A stretch of 64,000 nt of DNA from Acinetobacter geminorum (GTDB taxonomy: Bacteria; Pseudomonadota; Gammaproteobacteria; Pseudomonadales; Moraxellaceae): positions 297,136 through 361,135 of the forward strand of contig NZ_JABELE010000001.1 in assembly GCF_013009345.1 (NCBI RefSeq), written 5' to 3'. The notes beneath the pieces are model-generated. The model was not told the origin of the DNA. It did no database searches and saw nothing but the letters and a program-made list of their open reading frames with translations. Positions 49,469 through 59,099 of the stretch are shown here, in pieces; positions within the stretch are counted from its first letter, which is position 1, and each line of letters begins with the position of its first letter. The translations under genes were made by a program, and so were the position numbers.

Positions 49469-52240
49469 TTAATGGGCATCATCCCAGTTTTGCCCTTGCC
49501 CAACTTCAACAACTAAAGGCACAGAAATTTTTACTACAGATTCCATGACAGTCGCGATTTGCTTAGAGAGCTCTTCGGCAATGTTTTGATCTGCTTCAAA
49601 CACTAATTCATCGTGTACTTGAAGTAGTAGTTTGGCTTGATCTTTTGGTAAGATTTTATCGACTTCAATCATTGCAAGTTTAATGATATCAGCGGCACTA
49701 CCTTGTAACGGTGCATTAATTGCAGCACGTTCGGCAGCCTTACGTACCATTACATTTCGTGCATCAATATCTGGTGTATAAAGACGACGACCTAAAATAG
49801 TTTCAACAAAACCTTGTTCCGATGCTACTTGGCGGGTACGTTGCATGTATTCGTAAATGCCAGGATAGCGCTGGAAGTATTGTTTGATATAGTTCTGTGA
49901 TTCTTGACGTGTGAAACCTAACTGACGAATTAAACCAAACTCAGACATACCATACAGTAGACCAAAGTTAACTGCTTTCGCTTGACGGCGTTGGTCATTG
50001 GTCACATCTTCAATGGCAATACCCAATACTTCGGCAGCAGTACGACGGTGAACGTCTTGTCCATGCTGGAATGCGTGTACTAATGCTTCATCTTGAGAGA
50101 AATGAGCCATTAAACGAAGTTCAATTTGTGAGTAATCGGCTGCTAGTAAAACTCGTCCTTCTGGTGCAATGAATGCCTTACGAATTTGACGCCCAATTTG
50201 TCTACGAATTGGAATATTTTGTAAGTTAGGATCAGAAGAGGAGAGACGGCCTGTCGCTGTCAGTGCTTGGTGATAGCTCGTATGTACGCGATGCGTGTCG
50301 TTATGAGATTGCTCAACTAGACGATCAGTATAGGTACTTTTTAGCTTTGCTAAACCGCGATGTTCTAAAATAATTTCCGCTAAAGGATGTTCAATTTTTT
50401 CTAAAACACTTTCACTGGTGCTGTATTGTCCAGTTGCAGTTTTTTTACCGCCTTTAATTCCTAATTTATCAAATAGGATTTCACCTACTTGTTTAGGAGA
50501 TGCAATATTAAAAGTTTCATCTGCAATTTCCATCGCCTGATTTTCAAGCCCTTCCATTGTTTTTGCAAATTCAACGCTTAATTTATCTAAGAAAGCATGA
50601 TCTAGACGAATACCATCTTCTTCCATACCCGATAAAATACGGGCAACTGGCATTTCGATGTTATATAAAATATTTTCTAGCTCAGGAAATGGCTTAAGTT
50701 TGTTTGAAAGCACTTCATATAAACGATAAGTCACATGAGCATCTTCTGCAGCATAGTGAGCAGCAACTTCAATCTCAATTTGATTGAAAGTCTTTTGTTT
50801 AGCACCCTTACCAGCAATTTGTTCAAAAGTGGTGGTTAAGTGGCTTAAGTAGACACGAGCTACGTCATCCATGCCGTGACGAGTGGCTGCTGCATTCAAT
50901 ACATAAGATGCAAGCATGCTATCGAAATACCAGCCTTTAAGTTCTATGCCATGATTCGCAAAGATATGGGCATCATATTTAAGGTGATGCCCAATTTTTT
51001 TAACTGCTTCATTTTCTAGCACAGGCTTAATTTGAGCCAGAATTTGATTACGATCTAGTTGCTGCGGCGCATTTTCATAATTATGCGCTAAAGGCACATA
51101 ATAAGCGTCTTGTGCATCAAAGGCGATTGAAAAACCAACCATTTCGGCAATACGGTAATCAAGGCTTGTAGTTTCTGTATCAATGGCAAAATGATCGGCA
51201 TTTTGCATGCGTTGCAAGAGCTGATCCCATGCTTCTTGGGTTAAAACAGTGTGATAATTTGCAGTTCCAAGCTGGTCATCTTGACTAGTTAAGCTTGCTT
51301 GGTCTTCGGTTTCTATAGATTCAGCAGGTTTAACTTCATTTTGAACAACAGTTTGTGAAGCTTGTTGTTTATAGCTTGAGCTATTTGGATTGTTTGGGTG
51401 ATCAAGCGACTGTAATTGGTTTCTAAACTCAAGCTCAGTATAAAGATTACGTAGAGCTTCAACATTTGGATCAGTAAGCTTTAACTCATGCCAATCGAGC
51501 TCTAAAGGAAGATCACAGACGATACTCGCTAACTGGTGATCAAGCTTAATATTGTCTAAGTTATCTTTAATATTTTGGCTAAGTTTGCCTTTAAGTTGGT
51601 CTGCATTGGCAATAATATTGTCTAAAGTGCCATATTCAGTTAGTAACTTAGCTGCTGTTTTTGCACCTATGCCAGGTACACCCATGATGCCATCAGACGC
51701 ATCGCCCATAAGGGTTAAGTAATCGATAATTTGATTTGGCCAAACACCAAATTTTTCAAATACCCCATCGGTATCCATTACGCGATCTTTAAAGCTATCT
51801 TCAAGTTTTACATGATCATTGACGAGCTGAGCCATGTCTTTATCGCCGGTTGAGATAAGTACATGATGGCCTTCGAGTACAGCACGTTTAGCGAGCGTAC
51901 CGATAATGTCATCTGCTTCTGCACCCGGAAGACTATATAAAGGAATCCCCTGAGCTTTAATCAATGCATGCAAATATGGAATCTGTTGAGATAACTCTTC
52001 CGGCATGGTCGGGCGATCACCTTTATAAATAGGTGAAAGCTTGTGGCGGAAAGTTGGCTCAGGCGTATCAAAAATGACAGCCATATGTGTTGGCTGCATA
52101 CGGCGCATTAATTTTTGAATGGCAGAAATTGCCCCACGTATTGCATTGGTATGTAACCCTGTAGAGGTCGTCAATGGTGGTAATGCATGATATGCACGAA
52201 ATAAAAAATAGGACCCATCAACCAAGACAAATGGTGGCAT
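49469..52240 (-). CDS. polA: DNA polymerase I
   Basis: This repair and Okazaki-fragment polymerase has 923 residues and three intact domains. The 5'-nuclease begins at residue 1 (FVLVDGSYFLFRAYHAL, HVLISTGDKDMAQLV). The proofreading domain keeps its acidic residues (FAIDTETTSLDY, KYDAHIFANHG, YAAEDAHVTYRLY). The polymerase shows motif A LLAADYSQIELRLMAH, motif B RRQAKAVNFGLLYGMS and motif C LLQVHDELVFEA. It is a single gene, converging on yggT. Confidence 0.97.
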   Translation of the reverse strand: MPPFVLVDGSYFLFRAYHALPPLTTSTGLHTNAIRGAISAIQKLMRRMQPTHMAVIFDTPEPTFRHKLSPIYKGDRPTMPEELSQQIPYLHALIKAQGIPLYSLPGAEADDIIGTLAKRAVLEGHHVLISTGDKDMAQLVNDHVKLEDSFKDRVMDTDGVFEKFGVWPNQIIDYLTLMGDASDGIMGVPGIGAKTAAKLLTEYGTLDNIIANADQLKGKLSQNIKDNLDNIKLDHQLASIVCDLPLELDWHELKLTDPNVEALRNLYTELEFRNQLQSLDHPNNPNSSSYKQQASQTVVQNEVKPAESIETEDQASLTSQDDQLGTANYHTVLTQEAWDQLLQRMQNADHFAIDTETTSLDYRIAEMVGFSIAFDAQDAYYVPLAHNYENAPQQLDRNQILAQIKPVLENEAVKKIGHHLKYDAHIFANHGIELKGWYFDSMLASYVLNAAATRHGMDDVARVYLSHLTTTFEQIAGKGAKQKTFNQIEIEVAAHYAAEDAHVTYRLYEVLSNKLKPFPELENILYNIEMPVARILSGMEEDGIRLDHAFLDKLSVEFAKTMEGLENQAMEIADETFNIASPKQVGEILFDKLGIKGGKKTATGQYSTSESVLEKIEHPLAEIILEHRGLAKLKSTYTDRLVEQSHNDTHRVHTSYHQALTATGRLSSSDPNLQNIPIRRQIGRQIRKAFIAPEGRVLLAADYSQIELRLMAHFSQDEALVHAFQHGQDVHRRTAAEVLGIAIEDVTNDQRRQAKAVNFGLLYGMSEFGLIRQLGFTRQESQNYIKQYFQRYPGIYEYMQRTRQVASEQGFVETILGRRLYTPDIDARNVMVRKAAERAAINAPLQGSAADIIKLAMIEVDKILPKDQAKLLLQVHDELVFEADQNIAEELSKQIATVMESVVKISVPLVVEVGQGQNWDDAH

Positions 52241-52394
52241 TGAACAATTCCTTAATCTGAATTACGGGTATTTTACGTGAAAACGGCCATGAATGCAGGT
52301 TTATGATTTTTGCAGTATTTTGTATGTATAAATATACGCTTGTATTGGCTTGAAGTAATATGACCTGTAATGAAGGTGTCATATTGCTAAGCCC

Positions 52395-55199
52395 ATGTAT
52401 AAAAAAGACAAACAGGGAATGATCATTGTTTTGATCGCTTTGACTTTGTTTTTAGCCATTTCAATTGGTTTTAAATTTCAGAGTGCTGTTGTTGCTTTAT
52501 CTATTGCACTTACTGTCATTCTAGTTCAATTACTGTCAAATCTACATGAGCGTTTAACTCATTTAGAACAGCAGTTTTCTCAGCAGAAAACGCCACTTTA
52601 TTCTATTCACATGCAAAGAACAGTGATTTATGCAGCAGCATTGGTTGCATTAGTTGCTTATATCAATCATTGGATGTGGATTGCTGGTGGGGCTTTACTG
52701 GTTTTATTACTATGTTTGATTCAAACCATCAGTGCATTTCATACTCGACTATTATACCTCGAGTCAGCAAAACAAACTGTTCATGTAAATGAGACCATAC
52801 AAACAGAAGTTATAAATCCTGTAATAGAACAAGTTAGTTCCAGTAATACGGACACGCTAGTCCCAGCTAGAATGACACCTTTAAATCAAACAGAACAACC
52901 AGCCCATGTACAAACCGCATGGTGGCAACCAGCCGTGGATTGGATGATTCATGGCAATCCAATCTTAAGAGTTGCTGTTGCTGTGCTTATGGTTGGGGTG
53001 GTGTTGCTATTACGTTTTGCAAGTGAGCATTGGCAACTTAGTTTAGGTGTGAAACTTGGATTTATTGCGATTGCTGGAGGTGTGTTAACGGCATTTGGGT
53101 ATACATTGCAAAAGAAAAATCAGCTTTTTGCTGTGGCATTGCAAGGTGTCGGGCTGGCTGTTGTATTCCTGACACTTGTGTTCTCACATCATTTTGGTGT
53201 AATTCCCAACCTAACTACAGCGAGTATTCTGTTTACGATTTTATTAGCTATTACGGTATTCCTGAGCTTAAAACAACAAGCTATTTATTTGGCAATATTA
53301 GCACTTGGTATGGCTTATGCGGCTCCTTTAGTTATTCCACAATATCGCCCTGATGTAACCTTCCTATTTAGCTATTACTTAGTAATTAACTTAGCAGTTG
53401 CTGCGGTTAATTTTATTCAGCCTTGGAAAATCTTAAATCAAATTGCTTTCTTTGCCACAATGTTTATAGGTGGTAGTGCAATTGCATTTTATGGAGAACC
53501 CGCAAAATTTAATACATTAGACTGGATTTTGTGGTGCCATATCGCGCTGTTTATTTGGTTAAGTGTTCGTTATAGCCAAAATATATCTCGGAAGTCAGCA
53601 CATGAAAAACGCGAAGGGATTCGTTTACCACCACTCTTAGATGTGGGACTTATTTTTAGTGTGCCAGTACTGGGCTTTACCCTCCATGCTTACTTGGTAC
53701 ATGAGTCTACACAAGCATTGACGATTGGTGCAGCTGTCTTGGCGGGCACCTATGCAGTATTAACTTTCTGGATTAAGAAAACTCATCCTCAGCTTTCAGT
53801 TCTTGCAAAAAGCTTTTTCATTCTCGCAGTTGCATTTTTTGCCTTAATTTTCCCGCTTGCAAAAGGAGCACATTGGACAGCAATTGGTTGGGTTGCTCAA
53901 GGTACGGCTTTAATTGTGTGGGGAGTAACTGAGCGTTACCGTTTAAGCCGATATATTGGTGTAGTTTTAGTTTTACTCAGCTCTATTGCGCTGTTTTATC
54001 AGGTGTGGGCAAATGAAGAGTTCCCAACGCTAAGCACAAGCATCTATGCAATTGCCCAATTTATTTCTGCGTTTTATTTATTGCAATACAACAGTAAAGA
54101 GCAACGCTATTTTAGTGCAAGCATGTTTAGTGGCATTTTCTTGTGTTTAGGAATGTATGCGGGTGCTGTAGCTGGTGTAGAAATAATGGCATGGCATCAT
54201 CATGCTTTGAGCCCATATTTGATGTTCGCCGTAGTTCTAATAGCAATATTTAGTGCAGTTGTTCACTATAAACTTCGTGTGCAATGGCAAAGTTTGCAGT
54301 TAATTTTAATTAGCCTGTTACTGTTGTTAGTTTTGGGTGATGCGTTTGCGAGTCAAGTGTTTACGTTGTTTAAATGGGTAGACTCATTACAACAAACTAC
54401 TTTCTTAGTCGCTACCATTATTCTTGGCAGCTTATTTCTTATGGCTCAACCGCAGTCGAGTCAGTCTGGATACTTAAACATCTGGGCTGGTTTAAACTGG
54501 TTGGTGTTAGCAGTAGTTGGTTTGGCGATCTTTCCACAAATGCCAGTTGTTGCTCTGGCTTTTATCCCTGTGGTTTATTCGCTTTGGGCGTATAAGGCTC
54601 ATAAAACGACACTATTGCATCAAATTCCTGTTTGGTGTTTAAACTTAATTTGGTTGTTAGTTGTGAGCGTTGATCGCCACTCCGCTGAGTACCTTTATTT
54701 TGTTCCCTTATTTAACTTAACGGATTTCCTTTCAATTGCGGTATTTGCAGGACTGCTCTTTATTATTTATCAACATGCTTTTGATCAAGATAAATCACTA
54801 GAGTGGACTTTTAAAATTATAACAATTTTAGGTGGTTTATTAGTGTTCAGTAGTGTGGTTGTTAGGGGCTTGCACTATTACTGGGCAACGCCACTCTGGA
54901 GCGTTTCAATTTGGACAAATGGTGTAGTGCAGTTAAGTTTGACATTACTTTGGGTTATTTTGGCATTTATATTAACTACATTCTCAAGTCGTAAAATGAT
55001 TCGTCAATTATGGTTTGTAGGTGCTGCACTTTTAGGAATCGTGGTATTAAAGCTGATTCTGCTTGATCTATCGCAAAGTGCGACATTAACTCGGGTCATT
55101 TCGTTTATTGGAGCAGGTGGAGTAATGTTAATTATTGCTTATCTTGCGCCATTACCCCCGTCATCTACCGCACAGAAGAATCAAGAGCCTAAGCTTTAG
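52395..55199 (+). CDS. DUF2339 multi-pass membrane protein
   Basis: This 934-residue inner-membrane protein has some 25 or more hydrophobic segments and a short N-terminal coiled coil after two helices (LHERLTHLEQQFSQQ). It matches the uncharacterised DUF2339 family, recognisable by NPILRVAVAVLMVGVVLLLRFASEHWQL (partial), LGVKLGFIAIAGGVLTAFGY and the WVAQGTALIVWGV region. Function is unknown. Its last codons overlap the 3' end of the convergent mscS-like gene by 11 nt. Confidence 0.85.
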   Translation: MYKKDKQGMIIVLIALTLFLAISIGFKFQSAVVALSIALTVILVQLLSNLHERLTHLEQQFSQQKTPLYSIHMQRTVIYAAALVALVAYINHWMWIAGGALLVLLLCLIQTISAFHTRLLYLESAKQTVHVNETIQTEVINPVIEQVSSSNTDTLVPARMTPLNQTEQPAHVQTAWWQPAVDWMIHGNPILRVAVAVLMVGVVLLLRFASEHWQLSLGVKLGFIAIAGGVLTAFGYTLQKKNQLFAVALQGVGLAVVFLTLVFSHHFGVIPNLTTASILFTILLAITVFLSLKQQAIYLAILALGMAYAAPLVIPQYRPDVTFLFSYYLVINLAVAAVNFIQPWKILNQIAFFATMFIGGSAIAFYGEPAKFNTLDWILWCHIALFIWLSVRYSQNISRKSAHEKREGIRLPPLLDVGLIFSVPVLGFTLHAYLVHESTQALTIGAAVLAGTYAVLTFWIKKTHPQLSVLAKSFFILAVAFFALIFPLAKGAHWTAIGWVAQGTALIVWGVTERYRLSRYIGVVLVLLSSIALFYQVWANEEFPTLSTSIYAIAQFISAFYLLQYNSKEQRYFSASMFSGIFLCLGMYAGAVAGVEIMAWHHHALSPYLMFAVVLIAIFSAVVHYKLRVQWQSLQLILISLLLLLVLGDAFASQVFTLFKWVDSLQQTTFLVATIILGSLFLMAQPQSSQSGYLNIWAGLNWLVLAVVGLAIFPQMPVVALAFIPVVYSLWAYKAHKTTLLHQIPVWCLNLIWLLVVSVDRHSAEYLYFVPLFNLTDFLSIAVFAGLLFIIYQHAFDQDKSLEWTFKIITILGGLLVFSSVVVRGLHYYWATPLWSVSIWTNGVVQLSLTLLWVILAFILTTFSSRKMIRQLWFVGAALLGIVVLKLILLDLSQSATLTRVISFIGAGGVMLIIAYLAPLPPSSTAQKNQEPKL

Positions 55200-55204
55200 G
55201 CTCT
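55184..55204. terminator. Palindrome carrying both stop codons of convergent genes
   Basis: AGAGCCTAA / TTAGGCTCT with a 3-nt loop. The DUF2339 TAG and the MscS TAG both lie inside it; CGTTTT follows on the plus strand. Likely a compact two-way terminator, although the T runs are short. Confidence 0.6.
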
Positions 55205-56106
55205 CGTTTTAATTCTTTTTGATTACTGTATTGATCGATATCATCGTCAGGAAAACCAGTAGATGGTCGATCAATCAAGCCCATTTTAGGAACAGGAATT
55301 TCAATTCGGTTATCTAAAAATCCATTTCTGATTCTTTCTTGCATTTCATCACGTACTTTTAAAGAGTTCTCTTGTCGACACCATATTGCAAATAAAAGCT
55401 CAATTGATGATTCACGAAAGGCCGTAACCGTAACTGCAGGTTTCGGATCATCCAATACGAGTGGATAATGTGCTGCTACATTAAGTAGAACTTCGCGAAC
55501 TTTTATGATGTCTTCATGGAAGTTAATTGCGAGTGTAATTGGAATACGCCGTATCGGATATTTAGATAAGTTGTGTACAGGCGCACGAATAAGTTGTTCA
55601 TTCGGCAAACGAATATAAACATTGTCGAGTGTAAGTAATTTCACGGAGAGTAAGTCGATTGAGATCACTTCGCCTTCAATAGTATTGCCACGAATGAGGG
55701 TAATTTGAATGGTATCGCCGACTTCAAATGAACCTTCACCAATCAAAAATAAACCACTAATCAAGTTGCTGGCAGATGTTTGCGATGCAAAACCGAGTGC
55801 TACAGTTAAAATACCTGCTGCACCGAGGAATACACTAAGTTTGAACCCAGCTTCTTTCAAACTCGTCATAATGAAAAGTAAGAAAATAAAATAAAAAATA
55901 CCGCGGCGCCATACAAGGCGTTGATGAGCATTAAAACGTGAGCCAATGGTTCTAATAAACGTATTCGAAATAATACGAGCAAGAACAAAGCCAATAAAAC
56001 ACAGCACAACAGCGACTAAAATTTCACTAATACGCTCGGTATTGATATTGGTAAATATACTTTTGAGGCTATCAGCGATATCTTTAGGAATATTTGAATC
56101 AGCCAT
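55189..56106 (-). CDS. MscS family mechanosensitive ion channel
   Basis: This 305-residue small-conductance mechanosensitive channel-like protein has a long N-terminal part with about three membrane helices. The pore helix region reads LSVFLGAAGILTVALGFASQTSASNLISGLFL (partial), followed by the beta domain FEVGDTIQITLIRGNTIEGEVISIDLLSVKLLTLDN (partial) typical of MscS. A polar C-terminal tail follows. The DUF432 gene ends 9 nt upstream, so the two are probably co-transcribed. Confidence 0.88.
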   Translation of the reverse strand: MADSNIPKDIADSLKSIFTNINTERISEILVAVVLCFIGFVLARIISNTFIRTIGSRFNAHQRLVWRRGIFYFIFLLFIMTSLKEAGFKLSVFLGAAGILTVALGFASQTSASNLISGLFLIGEGSFEVGDTIQITLIRGNTIEGEVISIDLLSVKLLTLDNVYIRLPNEQLIRAPVHNLSKYPIRRIPITLAINFHEDIIKVREVLLNVAAHYPLVLDDPKPAVTVTAFRESSIELLFAIWCRQENSLKVRDEMQERIRNGFLDNRIEIPVPKMGLIDRPSTGFPDDDIDQYSNQKELKREPKA

Positions 56107-56115
56107 ATAAACCTC

Positions 56116-56937
56116 TTAAAAGAATGAATCAAACATATTAAATAGTGCTCCACCAGGTGAACGCGGTGGGTGAACATAGGTCACTTCACCAGCAAGAGGT
56201 GGCGTACGGTTTTCAATACGAATGCGTGCCGGACGATCAGAACCCTCATAATAAACTTTAATTTGAGAAGTCCATAAACGACCAGTACTTTCACTATAAA
56301 AAAGAGGAAGCGCGGTAACTGGTACATTCATGCGATCAAAGCGTAATTGATGATTACTGGTGTTGTGAAAGTCGATTGGAGTTACAGCACGGAAAGCGCG
56401 TGGTGTTAATAGATTCAAATCAGTACGACCATCCACGGAAGTGGCATAACAGATTTCACCTTGCTGTGCATTAGGACCAAACCATGTGTCTTTAGGTTGA
56501 ATTACAGGAATTTCAAACAAAGGCTCATGCTGGCTTTCGACTAAACCAGCAATCCATAATGGTGTACTTATATATAGAGTCCCACGTTGACCTGCTGGAA
56601 TATAAATAGGATCAATCGGCTTAATGACCACAGAGCGGTCTGCCAGACGTGGCATCAGTAAAAATTCTGGATTGGTCTTTCGAAACATATAACGTTCTAC
56701 TTGAACATTATGTGGAAAGGCGAAATGTGGATCTGCAATTGAATGCCAATCTTGCTCATTATCATCCTGAAGAGAGGGACGATAATATTCGATGCGCCAT
56801 TCCTTTATGCCACGCGTTAAACGAAAGAGCATTGAACCGAATTGCCATGCTTTGGACTGGTTAATTTCAAAGTGCTGTTCACCCCACCATTTTAAAGAAT
56901 TCTGGGGGTGAGGCTGATATTCATTATTTTCAAACAA
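56116..56937 (-). CDS. DUF432 family protein
   Basis: This 273-residue soluble protein has no signal peptide or membrane helix. The pattern (IYIPAGQRGTLYISTPLWIAGLV, WFGPNAQQGEICYATSVDGRTDLNLL, FRAVTPIDFHNTS) matches, as far as I can judge, the uncharacterised DUF432 family. It starts at TTG 56937 with GAGGAA about 9 nt upstream. Placement directly before an MscS gene suggests a shared function, perhaps cytoplasmic control of the channel; that is inference. Confidence 0.7.
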   Translation of the reverse strand: MFENNEYQPHPQNSLKWWGEQHFEINQSKAWQFGSMLFRLTRGIKEWRIEYYRPSLQDDNEQDWHSIADPHFAFPHNVQVERYMFRKTNPEFLLMPRLADRSVVIKPIDPIYIPAGQRGTLYISTPLWIAGLVESQHEPLFEIPVIQPKDTWFGPNAQQGEICYATSVDGRTDLNLLTPRAFRAVTPIDFHNTSNHQLRFDRMNVPVTALPLFYSESTGRLWTSQIKVYYEGSDRPARIRIENRTPPLAGEVTYVHPPRSPGGALFNMFDSFF

Positions 56938-57033
56938 GACGCAAAATTCCTCTACCGAGTTGTTAAACAGACTTCACGCTGTAATCTGCTTAGAGTACAC
57001 TCAAAATCATCTTACTCATCATTATAAATTGTG

Positions 57034-58524
57034 ATGCAAATATTGAAACAAATACAAGTTCCATATAGTTTTGCCAAGCGTCATGGTGTTTTATTTCGTT
57101 ATGACGGTGATCAGGTATTTATTATTAGACGTCAAAACACTGAAAAAATTGCATTACAGGAAGCAAGACGCATCTTGGGTAAGCCAGCTCATTATCAATT
57201 ATGTACTGAACAAGAATTTAATACGCTCTTAAGTACGAGTTACGCAGGTGATACAGGAGAATCACAACAAGTTGCAGCTGGTTTAGAAGATCATCCGGAT
57301 TTATTGAGTTTGGCTGATCAGGTTCCTGAAACAGAAGATTTGATGGACCAGGAAGATGACGCACCTATTGTTCGTCTGATCAATGCACTTCTCTCTGAAG
57401 CAATTCGAGTTGGAGCTTCTGATATTCATATTGAAGCTTTTGAAAAGAAACTATCTGTACGATTACGTGTAGATGGACAATTACGTGAGATTGTACAACC
57501 ACGCCGTGAGTTAGCGCCGTTATTAGTCTCGCGCATTAAAGTTATGGCGAAGCTTGATATTGCTGAAAAACGTATACCACAAGATGGACGTATTTCTTTA
57601 CGTCTTGCTGGCCGTGAAGTGGATGTGCGTGTTTCAACTTTGCCATCGTCACATGGTGAAAGGGTCGTTATGCGTTTGCTTGATAAACAAGCGGGCCGTC
57701 TCAATATGACTCATTTAGGCTTAATGGCTAATGACTATGAGCGTTTAACTCAGTTAGTGCATCGTCCCCACGGTATTATTTTGGTCACAGGGCCTACAGG
57801 TTCGGGGAAAACGACCACCTTATACGCAGCCTTGTCTGATCTAAATGACAATACTCGTAATATCTTAACTGCTGAAGATCCAATCGAATATCAACTCGAA
57901 GGCATTGGTCAAACTCAAGTGAATACCAAAGTGGATATGACATTTGCTCGTGCTTTAAAAGCAATGTTACGCCAAGATCCTGATGTGGTGATGGTGGGGG
58001 AGATTCGTGATCTGGAAACTGCTGAAATTGCAGTTCAAGCATCTTTAACAGGTCATTTGGTTTTATCAACACTACATACCAATACCGCTATTGGTGCGGT
58101 TACTCGACTTAAAGATATGGGAATTGAGCCCTTCTTATTATCAAGCTCTTTAATTGGGGTGATTGCTCAACGCTTAGTTCGTACTTTATGTCCACATTGT
58201 ATGACATGGCGTGAAGCTGATACTTTTGAAAAACAGGTTTTTCAACATATTCATAATGAACCGTTGTTGCAGTTACCTGAAGCCAAAGGGTGTGATCATT
58301 GTTCACATTTAGGTTTTAATGGACGTACAGCGATTTATGAAATCGTACCAGTTGATGAACCTATGCGCCGTCTAATTCATGGTAACGCAGCTGAATATGA
58401 ATTAGAAAATCATGCTCGTGAGTATTCAGGTTCTATTCGTGATGATGGTTTGCGCAAAGTACTTGCAGGTAAAACGACACTTGAAGAAGTGCTTCGTGTA
58501 ACCAATGAGGCAAGTGAAGCATAA
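57034..58524 (+). CDS. gspE: Type II secretion ATPase GspE
   Basis: This cytoplasmic ATPase powers the type II secretion pseudopilus. The 496-residue protein has an N-terminal domain, SDIHIEAFEKKLSVRLRVDGQLREI (partial), Walker A GPTGSGKTTTL near residue 252, the Asp box EDPIEYQLEGIGQTQVN, Walker B MVGEIRDLETAEIAVQASLTGHL (partial), and the zinc-binding Cys4 motif (CPHC..CDHC) that separates GspE/PilB types from PilT. A GTG at 57031 is an alternative start. No other gsp gene is near; scattered T2SS genes are known in Acinetobacter. Confidence 0.92.
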   Translation: MQILKQIQVPYSFAKRHGVLFRYDGDQVFIIRRQNTEKIALQEARRILGKPAHYQLCTEQEFNTLLSTSYAGDTGESQQVAAGLEDHPDLLSLADQVPETEDLMDQEDDAPIVRLINALLSEAIRVGASDIHIEAFEKKLSVRLRVDGQLREIVQPRRELAPLLVSRIKVMAKLDIAEKRIPQDGRISLRLAGREVDVRVSTLPSSHGERVVMRLLDKQAGRLNMTHLGLMANDYERLTQLVHRPHGIILVTGPTGSGKTTTLYAALSDLNDNTRNILTAEDPIEYQLEGIGQTQVNTKVDMTFARALKAMLRQDPDVVMVGEIRDLETAEIAVQASLTGHLVLSTLHTNTAIGAVTRLKDMGIEPFLLSSSLIGVIAQRLVRTLCPHCMTWREADTFEKQVFQHIHNEPLLQLPEAKGCDHCSHLGFNGRTAIYEIVPVDEPMRRLIHGNAAEYELENHAREYSGSIRDDGLRKVLAGKTTLEEVLRVTNEASEA

Positions 58525-58534
58525 TATGTAAGAT

Positions 58535-58568
58535 AAAAAAATGCCCGATTTGATGCGGGCATTTTTTT
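58535..58568. terminator. Bidirectional terminator between gspE and ohr
   Basis: AAAAATGCCCG / CGGGCATTTTT with a 7-nt loop and flanking A and T runs. Confidence 0.87.
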
Positions 58569-58579
58569 AATATTAAAAC

Positions 58580-59011
58580 TTATTCAGTCACGATATTAAA
58601 GGTTACATCAATATTGTTGCGAGTTGCATTTGAATATGGGCAAACAATATGAGCTGCTGCAACTAACTTTTCAGCTTCTTCACGATCCATACCCACTAAG
58701 TAAACATTTAAAGTCGCTTCGATGCTAAAACCTGTAGGAATTGGTCCAATACCTACTTCACCCTCTACATAAGCATCTTTACTAATGTTAAATTTATCGC
58801 GGTTTGCAACGAATTTTAAAGCACCTAAAAAGCATGCTGAATAACCAGCTGCAAATAACTGCTCTGGATTTGTTACAGCACCACCAGCGCCACCCATTTC
58901 TTTAGGTACACCAAGTTGTACATCTAATACGCCGTCTGATGAAGTCGCACGGCCATCACGACCACCGGTTGCTTTAGCTTTTGCACGATAAACAACTTTT
59001 TCTAATGACAT
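58580..59011 (-). CDS. ohr: Organic hydroperoxide resistance protein Ohr
   Basis: Ohr is a lipoyl-dependent peroxidase for organic and fatty-acid hydroperoxides. The 143-residue protein has the two catalytic Cys residues (AAGYSACFLGAL and AHIVCPYSNATRNN), the Arg-containing GGRDGRATSSDGVLDVQL and NPEQLFAAGYSACF. The ATG at 59011 has AGGAA upstream; the frame runs on to 59074 without support. It lies 88 nt downstream of its regulator ohrR in the same orientation. Confidence 0.96.
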   Translation of the reverse strand: MSLEKVVYRAKAKATGGRDGRATSSDGVLDVQLGVPKEMGGAGGAVTNPEQLFAAGYSACFLGALKFVANRDKFNISKDAYVEGEVGIGPIPTGFSIEATLNVYLVGMDREEAEKLVAAAHIVCPYSNATRNNIDVTFNIVTE

Positions 59012-59043
59012 CGTTTTTATTCCTAAAATAAATTGAATGCAAA

Positions 59044-59051
59044 TATATCGT
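59044..59051. promoter_or_regulatory. Candidate OhrR-site element upstream of ohr
   Basis: TATATCGT in the ohr leader recurs before ohrR at 59572-59579. Sharing by the regulator and its target suggests an operator half-site; the full palindrome is not evident. Confidence 0.35.
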
Positions 59052-59099
59052 ACACGACTTAAATATTTTGACAAGTATATTTTTTAAAAAAATTGCTGT

